Of a DNA stretch of 64,000 bases, positions 57,867 to 64,000 are shown one piece after another (position 1 is the first letter of the stretch; each line of letters starts with the position of its first letter). The DNA comes from Anaerolineae bacterium (lineage in GTDB: Bacteria; Chloroflexota; Anaerolineae; Aggregatilineales; Phototrophicaceae). The position numbers and the translations under genes were made by a program. Location of the stretch: the NCBI GenBank assembly GCA_025055175.1, contig JANWYT010000006.1, positions 175,261 through 239,260 on the forward strand. The letters are read 5' to 3'. The notes below the pieces were generated by a model. The model ran no database searches, was not told the DNA's origin, and worked only from the letters and a program-made list of their open reading frames with translations.

Positions 57867-60644
57867 ATGGCTTTGGCAACCAAACCCGAATCCAGCATCA
57901 AACCCGCTTCCGGCAGCAACGGCCAATCCAAGAAGTGGGTTTATTTGTTCAGCGAAGTAGAGGCAGCCGAGAGGGCCGTCGGCGGCAAATGGGACGCGGT
58001 GCGCGCCCTGTTGGGCGGCAAGGGCGCTGGTCTAGCCGACATGACGCGCGCAGGTGTGCCTGTGCCTCCTGGCTTCACCATCACCACCCAGGCCTGCAAC
58101 GCCTACCAAGAGAGCAAGGAATTCCCAGAGGACATGTGGGAACAAGTTTTGAGCGCCATCAGCGCCATCGAAGCGCGCACCAACAAGCGCTTCGGCAACC
58201 CTGAGAATCCCCTGCTGGTCTCGGTGCGCAGCGGCGCTAAATTCTCCATGCCAGGCATGATGGACACTGTGCTGAATTTGGGCATGACCGACGCCATCGC
58301 GGAGGGCATGGTCAAGCTGACAGGCGATCCGCGCTTCGTCTACGACTCCTACCGCCGCCTGGTGCAGATGTTCGGCTCGGTCGTCATGCACATCGACGAC
58401 GAAGCCTTCGAAGACTACCTCACCGAGGTCAAGCAGCAGCGCGGCGTCAAGAGCGATGTGGAATTGAGCGCCGACGACTGGAAGCAAATCACCGCTGAAT
58501 TCAAGCGAGTCTATCGCCAGAAGGTGGGCGAAGATTTCCCGCAAGATCCGCTAGTGCAGTTGCGCCACGCCATCCGCGCTGTGTTCGAGTCGTGGAACGG
58601 TAAGCGCGCCATCGACTACCGCAACGCCGCCAACATCCCCCATGACTTGGGGACGGCAGTCAACGTGCAGACGATGGTCTTCGGCAACATGGGCGCCAAC
58701 AGTGGCACGGGCGTAGCCTTCACTCGCAATCCCAGCACTGGCGAGCGCAAGCTGTTCGGCGATTACCTGATGAACGCCCAGGGTGAAGACGTGGTGGCCG
58801 GCATTCGCACTCCTTTACCTATTAGCGAGTTGGAGCGCGAAAATCCCACTGTTTACGCACAGTTTGTGGCCGTCGCCAACAAGCTGGAGAAGCACTACCG
58901 TGAAATGCAGGACGTGGAGTTTACCATCGAAAACGGCACGCTTTACATGCTGCAGACCCGCGACGGCAAACGGACTGCTCGCGCTGCCGTGCGCATCGCC
59001 GTTGAGATGGTCGAAGAGGGTCTCATCAGCAAGGAAGAAGCCATCCTGCGCGTCACCACCGATCATGTGCTGCAACTCCTGCACCCGCAGTTTGACCCCG
59101 ACGCTAAAGCAGAAGCCAGCAAGGCCAAGCGCAAGATTGCCAAGGGCGTGAATGCCAGCCCCGGCGCTGCCGTCGGCGTGGCCGCCTTCGACGCTGACCT
59201 GGCTGAGAAATGGGGCAAAGCTGGCAAGTCGGTCATCATGATCCGTCCAGAGACCAAGCCCGACGATGTTCATGGTATGCTGGCCAGCAAGGGCATTTTG
59301 ACCAGTCGCGGTGGCGCCACTAGCCACGCAGCGGTCGTTGCTCGTCAATTTGGCGTGCCGTGCGTGTGCGGTGCTGAAGCGCTAGAGATTGACTTGCCTG
59401 CTCGCCTGCTGCGCGTCGGCGAATTAGTGATCCGCGAAGGAGACATCGTGTCGATTGATGGCGGCACGGGCGAGGTCTTCGTCGGCGAGATCAAGCGCGT
59501 CGATCCAGACTTCAACCGCGAGCTGTACTTGCAAAAGCTGCTGCGCTGGGCTGATGAGGCGCGCCGCCTGGGCATTTACGCCAACGCCGACTATCCCAAC
59601 GACGCCCGTCGCGCCCGCGATTACGGCGCACAAGGCATTGGTCTGTGCCGCACCGAGCATATGTTCTTCCAGGAAGAACGCCTACCTATCGTCCAGGCCA
59701 TGATCCTCAGCGAACCCAACAGCGAAGAGGAAGCTGAACACCTGAAGAAGCTGTTAGTCTTCCAGCATGACGACTTCTACGGTATCTTCAAAGCAATGGA
59801 CGGCTGCCCAGTCATCATCCGCCTGCTTGATCCGCCGCTGCACGAGTTCATGCCCTCCCACGAACAGCTGGCCCTCAGAGCTGCTGGCCTGCGTCTGATG
59901 GGCGATCGTCCCAAAGAGCTAGCTCGCGTGGAAGAGCTGATAATGGCCGTCGAAAGCCTGCAAGAATTCAACCCCATGCTAGGCCTGCGTGGCGTGCGCT
60001 TGGGCATCACCCGTCCAGAGATTAGCAGGATGCAAGTGCGCGCCTTGTTCGAAGCTGCCTGCCAACTCAAGGCCGAAGGCGGCGACGTACACCCAGAGAT
60101 CATGGTCGCCGTCACCAACGACGCCAATGAGGTCAAGTTCATGAGGGAACTGATCGATCAGGTAGCAGAGGAGACGATGGCTCGCTTCGGTGTACGTATC
60201 GATTACAAAATCGGCACGATGATCGAGCTGCCGCGCGCCGCCATCTTGGCCGACCAGATGGCCAAGTACAGCGAATTCTTCAGCTTCGGCACAAACGACC
60301 TGACTCAGACCACCTTCGGCATCAGCCGCGACGACGCCGAGGGCAAGTTCCTGCTACATTACGTCGAGACGGGCATTATGGCCAGCAATCCCTTCCAAAT
60401 CCTGGACACTGAAGGCGTAGGCTACCTGATTCGCCTGGCAGTGGAGAAGGGGCGCAGCACGCGGCCCGATCTTGAAGTGGGTATCTGCGGCGAACACGGT
60501 GGTGAGCCGAACAGCATCGCCTTCTGCCACAGCGTAGGCCTGGACTATGTGAGCTGCTCGCCCTTCCGCGTGCCAGTGGCTCGCTTGGCCGCCGCTCACG
60601 CCGCTCTGAAGGAAGCGGGCAAGAAAGCCAAAGAAGACCTGTAG
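57867..60644 (+). CDS. ppdK: Pyruvate, phosphate dikinase
   Basis: A 925-residue enzyme interconverting pyruvate, ATP and phosphate with phosphoenolpyruvate, AMP and pyrophosphate. The ATP-grasp domain (about 25-370) contains GGKGAGLADMTRAGVPVPPG and SVRSGAKFSMPGMMDTVLNL. The phosphohistidine domain has His487 in GGATSHAAVVAR, and the TIM-barrel PEP domain has Cys874 in GICGEHGGEP. The N-terminus carries an extra 22 residues rich in Ser, Gly and Lys. The ATG follows GGGAG at 9 bases. No regulatory protein gene is adjacent. Length is slightly above the usual 870-880. Confidence 0.97.
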   Translation: MALATKPESSIKPASGSNGQSKKWVYLFSEVEAAERAVGGKWDAVRALLGGKGAGLADMTRAGVPVPPGFTITTQACNAYQESKEFPEDMWEQVLSAISAIEARTNKRFGNPENPLLVSVRSGAKFSMPGMMDTVLNLGMTDAIAEGMVKLTGDPRFVYDSYRRLVQMFGSVVMHIDDEAFEDYLTEVKQQRGVKSDVELSADDWKQITAEFKRVYRQKVGEDFPQDPLVQLRHAIRAVFESWNGKRAIDYRNAANIPHDLGTAVNVQTMVFGNMGANSGTGVAFTRNPSTGERKLFGDYLMNAQGEDVVAGIRTPLPISELERENPTVYAQFVAVANKLEKHYREMQDVEFTIENGTLYMLQTRDGKRTARAAVRIAVEMVEEGLISKEEAILRVTTDHVLQLLHPQFDPDAKAEASKAKRKIAKGVNASPGAAVGVAAFDADLAEKWGKAGKSVIMIRPETKPDDVHGMLASKGILTSRGGATSHAAVVARQFGVPCVCGAEALEIDLPARLLRVGELVIREGDIVSIDGGTGEVFVGEIKRVDPDFNRELYLQKLLRWADEARRLGIYANADYPNDARRARDYGAQGIGLCRTEHMFFQEERLPIVQAMILSEPNSEEEAEHLKKLLVFQHDDFYGIFKAMDGCPVIIRLLDPPLHEFMPSHEQLALRAAGLRLMGDRPKELARVEELIMAVESLQEFNPMLGLRGVRLGITRPEISRMQVRALFEAACQLKAEGGDVHPEIMVAVTNDANEVKFMRELIDQVAEETMARFGVRIDYKIGTMIELPRAAILADQMAKYSEFFSFGTNDLTQTTFGISRDDAEGKFLLHYVETGIMASNPFQILDTEGVGYLIRLAVEKGRSTRPDLEVGICGEHGGEPNSIAFCHSVGLDYVSCSPFRVPVARLAAAHAALKEAGKKAKEDL

Positions 60645-60654
60645 ACCTCTGGCG

Positions 60655-60675
60655 GGGCGAGCCGATAGCTCGCCC
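60655..60675. terminator. Hairpin terminator between ppdK and the convergent gene
   Basis: GGGCGAGC (60655-60662) pairs with GCTCGCCC (60668-60675) around CGATA; TTGT follows on the plus strand. It probably ends ppdK and may serve both strands. Confidence 0.65.
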
Positions 60676-60687
60676 TTGTCGGTTCGT

Positions 60688-61293
60688 TCATTCGTCCTTG
60701 AGCATCAGGCGAATGTCTGCGCCGCTGGCGCGCATAGCGCGCACATAATCACCGATGGCGTTGTGATAGAGCGCGCGGCAGGCTTCGCGCAGGGTTGCGC
60801 CTCGGCCACCGCGTCCAATTTGGCCGTCGTAGGCGATAAGCCGCCCCTTCACGCGCTCTTCGGCCCGCTCCACAGGCCGATAGGTGAGGATGATACGCCA
60901 CGAGCTGCTGAAGACCGTCGCCGTCACTCCAACGAGACGGCTCATCATTGCTAACGTGTCTTGGTCGAGCCACTCATCGTCGCTGTAGCCTGCAGGCCGA
61001 CGGCGCACCGCTTCGTAGGTCGCCAGCAAACGCTGATGGGTGCGGTCAACCTCAGTCCATAGGTCGCTCAGGGCCACCGCCAGCCCTACGCGATCCGCCA
61101 CTTGCACCTGATTCTGTCCCCAAGAGAGCAGGGCAGACCAAGCCACTACTTCTTCTAGAGGGTACATGTGCAGGCTCAAGGCAGCATCGGCGCTGTGAGC
61201 CTTGTGGATGTGGCCGACGGTAGCCTCCCAGGCTTCCCAGCCCAAGCGCGGGCGCGGTGGGAGAGGTGCTTTGGGTTCTGTGCGTTCTGTCAT
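60688..61293 (-). CDS. Uncharacterised protein in the Clp ATPase operon
   Basis: A 201-residue soluble protein I cannot assign. It is mostly helical by composition, with Trp-rich blocks near the N-terminus (LGWEAWEATVGHIHKA, VVAWSALLSWGQNQ) and a basic region ending GGRGATLREACRALYH. No signal peptide or clear membrane span. The ATG at 61293 has AGGTGG 8 bases upstream and lies 13 bases after the Clp-type ATPase gene on the same strand. The pairing suggests an adaptor, substrate or regulator of that ATPase, but only position supports this. Confidence 0.65.
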   Translation of the reverse strand: MTERTEPKAPLPPRPRLGWEAWEATVGHIHKAHSADAALSLHMYPLEEVVAWSALLSWGQNQVQVADRVGLAVALSDLWTEVDRTHQRLLATYEAVRRRPAGYSDDEWLDQDTLAMMSRLVGVTATVFSSSWRIILTYRPVERAEERVKGRLIAYDGQIGRGGRGATLREACRALYHNAIGDYVRAMRASGADIRLMLKDE

Positions 61294-61306
61294 CAGCACA
61301 ACCACC

Positions 61307-63565
61307 TCACTCAATGGCAATTTCTTTGCCGTCGATGGTGGCGCTGAATTTGAGCGCTCCGCCCTTCTTGCGCGCCGTCGTCACCTGAATGAGCGTGCCA
61401 GCAGGCGGCGCCGCCTTCAGCAAGAAGTCGGCCAATGGCTCGCGCACTTGGCGGCGGATGATGCGCTTGAGCGGGCGTGCGCCCATGCCTCTGTCTTCTT
61501 CGGTGCGCTGGTTGAGCAGATAGGTAATGGCGCTGTCGCTGAAGCTGAGCGTCAAGCCGCGTTCCTCTGCCATGCGCGTCTCTTTCTTCAGCAGTAGGCG
61601 CAGAATTTTGGCCATGCTCTCATCGTCCAGCGCATTGAACATCACCACCTCATCCAGGCGGTTGATGAATTCTGGGCGCAAGAAGCCGCGCACTTCCTCC
61701 ATCACGGCATCTTTGATATCGTCGTCCAACACAGGCACAGCCAAGTGCTGCGCGCCGATGTTGCTGGTCAGGATGATGACCGCTTCGCTGAAGCGCGTGG
61801 TGTTGCCACGTCCATCCGTCAAGCGGCCCTCTTCGATCACTTGCAAGAGCAAGTCCATAATACGCGGATGAGCTTTCTCCACTTCGTCAAACAGCACAAT
61901 GATGTAGGGTTGCTGGCGGACGCGCTCAGTGAGCTGGCCGCCATCTTCGCTGCCCACATAGCCAATCGGCGAGCCAATCAGACGGTTAATGCTGCTCTCG
62001 TCCTTGAATTCAGACATGTCCAGCGGCAGCATGGCGTCCTCGCTGCCGAACATGAATTCTGCCAAGACGCGTGCTAATTCCGTCTTGCCGACGCCAGTTG
62101 GCCCTAGAAATAGGAAAGCGCCGATAGGTCGCTTGGCGTCCTTCAGGCCCACGCGCGCCGCCTTGATGGCGCGGCTCACCACCATGACCGCTTCTTCTTG
62201 GCCGATGACGCGCTCGCTCAGATATTCTACCATGCTAGCGTAGCGCAGTCGCTCATCTTCCCCTAGCTTGCTGACAGGCACGCCGGTGATCTGGCTGGCC
62301 GTCAAGGTCACGTCTTCCACGTCCACCACGCCATCGTCGTTGGTCGTGGGGCGGAAGGCTAGATGAGGCTGGTTGCTCATGTTGACCATCGCCGCCGAGC
62401 GATGTAGGAGCTGTTCAGCGCTCAAGGGCAGAGGCATGGCCGTCAAGTAGCGTTTGGCCAAGTTCACTGCGACGCGCAGAGCTTCATCGTCTACTCTCAC
62501 CTCGTAGGCGGCCTCGATGTGCGGCTTGAGAGTGCGCAACATCTCCAGCGCTTCTTCGGGGCTAGGCTCTGGCACGCGGATGATGGTGCTGTGTTCTTTG
62601 ATGGCGCTCACGTTGGCCAGGCGCTGATTGTATTCCTGTTCGCTGGTGGAGACGATTAGCACTGGATCATCGCCCAGGAAGGCCTTCTGGATGATGGGCG
62701 TCGTCTTGGTGAATTCGGCTTTGACTGGCCCACCGAAGAAGCGGTGAATGTGTGGGATGAACAGGATTCCTCCGCGCGCCTGGTTCAGACCAGCGCGCAC
62801 CGCCTGCAGTTCATCGTCCAGCAGGGCCGTTTCGTCAATGCGCACCAAGCTCTTGAAGCCCGACGGGCCTTTGCCCTCCGCAATCAGCAGAGCCAAGCTG
62901 TAGGCTAGGGTGCGCTTGCCCACGCCGTCCGGCCCTAGCAGGATGATATGGCGCTTAATGTTCTGGTTGGCGACGTTGATGATCTCGCGCAGCAAATCCT
63001 CGCGGAAGTGGACAGCGCGCATGTTGCCGCGCTTGGCCGTCGCTACGAAGTCTTGGACTGCTCCGCTGCTGCGCTTGATCGGCAACACCTGCGAAGAATC
63101 GTTCTGAATGTCGTCGATAGCTTTGGGAGTGATACCCACCTGGCGCAGAATGCCGCTGGTACTCATAGAACTCTCAGACAACACCTTGAGGGCGTGATCG
63201 GTGTCAATGCGTACCTCGTTCATGGCATTGGCCACGCTCAAGGCTTCATCTAGCATGATAATCATCTGCCTGCTGAGCGGCACGCGGACGTTGCCAGCAG
63301 CTGTGAAGTCTAGGTTGCCGTTGTTGTCGCGGCGCGTCTGCACAGCCAGCTCCACTTGGCGCGTCAGCTTTTCCAGGTCTACGCCGCGATTGCTGCGGAA
63401 AATCTGGAATAGGCGCATGGCCGCTGTATCTGGACGACGCAGCATGGCCAGCAGCAGCAGCTCTGGTTGTAAGTTCTGTTGATTGTAGGTCTTGCGCAAA
63501 TTGACCGCGTCGTTGAGGACGCTGTCCATGTCTTTTGACAGCAAATCGGGGTTTAGGACGCCCAT
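61307..63565 (-). CDS. HSP100/Clp-family AAA+ ATPase with degenerate first ATPase domain
   Basis: A 752-residue protein: Clp N-domain-like region (about 10-150), D1 (about 175-380), a short linker, and D2 (about 450-700) with C-terminal ClpB_D2-small domain. D2 is intact: Walker A GPTGVGKTE (488-496), Walker B VLFDEVE (557-563), RPEFINRLDE. D1 is not. Its Walker A reads GPDGVGKRT with Arg218 in place of Thr/Ser, its Walker B reads LFIPHIH (268-274) with Pro-His replacing Asp-Glu, and the expected ERR arginine fingers are SAIKEH. The ClpB coiled-coil M domain is missing, as is an obvious (L/I/V)GF ClpP-binding loop. ATG with AGGA 9 bases upstream. Confidence 0.88.
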   Translation of the reverse strand: MGVLNPDLLSKDMDSVLNDAVNLRKTYNQQNLQPELLLLAMLRRPDTAAMRLFQIFRSNRGVDLEKLTRQVELAVQTRRDNNGNLDFTAAGNVRVPLSRQMIIMLDEALSVANAMNEVRIDTDHALKVLSESSMSTSGILRQVGITPKAIDDIQNDSSQVLPIKRSSGAVQDFVATAKRGNMRAVHFREDLLREIINVANQNIKRHIILLGPDGVGKRTLAYSLALLIAEGKGPSGFKSLVRIDETALLDDELQAVRAGLNQARGGILFIPHIHRFFGGPVKAEFTKTTPIIQKAFLGDDPVLIVSTSEQEYNQRLANVSAIKEHSTIIRVPEPSPEEALEMLRTLKPHIEAAYEVRVDDEALRVAVNLAKRYLTAMPLPLSAEQLLHRSAAMVNMSNQPHLAFRPTTNDDGVVDVEDVTLTASQITGVPVSKLGEDERLRYASMVEYLSERVIGQEEAVMVVSRAIKAARVGLKDAKRPIGAFLFLGPTGVGKTELARVLAEFMFGSEDAMLPLDMSEFKDESSINRLIGSPIGYVGSEDGGQLTERVRQQPYIIVLFDEVEKAHPRIMDLLLQVIEEGRLTDGRGNTTRFSEAVIILTSNIGAQHLAVPVLDDDIKDAVMEEVRGFLRPEFINRLDEVVMFNALDDESMAKILRLLLKKETRMAEERGLTLSFSDSAITYLLNQRTEEDRGMGARPLKRIIRRQVREPLADFLLKAAPPAGTLIQVTTARKKGGALKFSATIDGKEIAIE

Positions 63566-63730
63566 GCCACGTTATCCTGATGCACTTTGTGTGTCTGGTC
63601 CCAGTTTACTCCACGACGCCGCGTGAAAGTCTAGAGCGCACGGTCGCCGACGACGATTGACATGCTATTAAAGTAACGCGAAACAGCCTGTGGCACAAGC
63701 AACAGACCGATGAAAATTGCTATAAGAATC

Positions 63731-63754
63731 AAAAACGAGGGTCATACCCCTCGT
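63731..63754 (-). terminator. Intrinsic terminator of the thioredoxin gene
   Basis: On the minus strand ACGAGGG pairs with CCCTCGT around a 6-base loop and is followed by five T (plus-strand A tract 63731-63735). It lies about 20 bases after the thioredoxin stop. Confidence 0.88.
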
Positions 63755-63773
63755 CTCCAAGCGCAGTCTGGAC

Positions 63774-64000
63774 TCAGTTCAGGTGATTTTGCAGCTTCTT
63801 GACGATGACGTCTTTGGACTTGTAGCCGGTGATACGTTCTACTTCCTTGCCACCCTTGAACAGGATGAGCGTGGGGATACTCATGATGCCGTGCTGCGTG
63901 ATGAATTCATGGTTGGCGTCGGCGTCCATCTTGGCCACGCGCAGCTTGCCCTCATATTCCTCGGCCAACGCGTCGACGATAGGGGCGATCATCTTGCATG
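63774..64000 (-). CDS. trxA: Thioredoxin, C-terminal part
   Basis: The 5' end lies beyond base 64000. The visible 75 residues begin with the end of the redox motif: a codon ending in CA (consistent with Pro), Cys (TGC at 63998-63996) and Lys, matching WCGPCK, then MIAPIVDALAEEY. MDADANHEF, the cis-proline loop IMSIPTLILFKGG and VERITGYKSKDVIV are standard thioredoxin blocks. It would reduce disulfides in cytoplasmic proteins. The ATG at 63992 is internal, not the start. Confidence 0.93.
   Translation of the reverse strand, partial: CKMIAPIVDALAEEYEGKLRVAKMDADANHEFITQHGIMSIPTLILFKGGKEVERITGYKSKDVIVKKLQNHLN

Noticed and set aside
63657..63662. TTGACA on the plus strand before the Clp ATPase gene
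   Set aside because: No -10 follows at 16-18 bases and no plus-strand gene lies downstream in the window.
1..64000. CRISPR arrays, insertion sequences, prophage or integrase genes
   Set aside because: No regularly spaced repeats, terminal inverted repeats or transposase/integrase motifs were seen on either strand.

Overview
The window looks like part of a Chloroflexota chromosome, probably an Anaerolineae-like lineage, with moderately high GC. The main evidence is a set of very large membrane proteins of the Chlor_Arch_YYY (TIGR03662, DUF2298) and TIGR03663/Agl23 types, known mainly from Chloroflexi and Archaea. Housekeeping genes are bacterial: nusA start, gyrA, ribosomal protein bL25, tRNA-Gly, birA, tilS, mreB, purU, ppdK and thioredoxin. 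There are no insertion sequences, phage genes or CRISPR arrays. No gene-free stretch exceeds 300 bases; the longest (about 226 bases) lies before ppdK.

1-22026 is almost entirely minus strand. It reads, in transcription order, as an envelope-glycan run: LPG-synthase-TM/AglD-like protein, GT4 glycosyltransferase, SAM methyltransferase, a 979-aa GT39-like protein, a 1906-aa GT39-like + YYY fusion, an 892-aa YYY protein, a TIGR03663-like paralogue with a broken active-site motif, an ECF sigma/zinc anti-sigma pair, and an intact TIGR03663 protein fused to NHL repeats. nusA follows under its own promoter and leaves the window.

22086-26510 is plus strand: LysM lipoprotein, tRNA-Gly(CCC), bL25, asparaginase II and a secreted trypsin-like protease. 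26542-33488 holds gyrA, a TPR protein, a small acidic membrane protein, an unknown anchored protein, birA and a thiolase. 33559-46937 is a second envelope block: a GT39-like protein, a DUF2142 protein, a heterodimeric ABC exporter with one degenerate ATP site, another GT39-like protein, TPR and double-XRE regulators, and a Wzx-type flippase.

46976-57640 has purU, an mreB without mreCD, tilS, and then an apparently single plus-strand operon: OmpR/PhoB response regulator, secreted esterase-CapA fusion, NagZ-like GH3 glycosidase and a GT39-like protein, all behind one promoter at 50221-50249. Two small membrane proteins follow on the minus strand. 57867-64000 holds ppdK, an unknown protein, an HSP100 (Clp) ATPase whose first AAA+ domain has lost its catalytic residues, and the end of a thioredoxin gene.

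The common theme is building, exporting and remodelling surface glycans. The most unusual items are the YYY/Agl23 locus with its degenerate paralogue and giant fusion, the esterase-CapA-GH3-GT operon under a response regulator, and the half-dead Clp ATPase.
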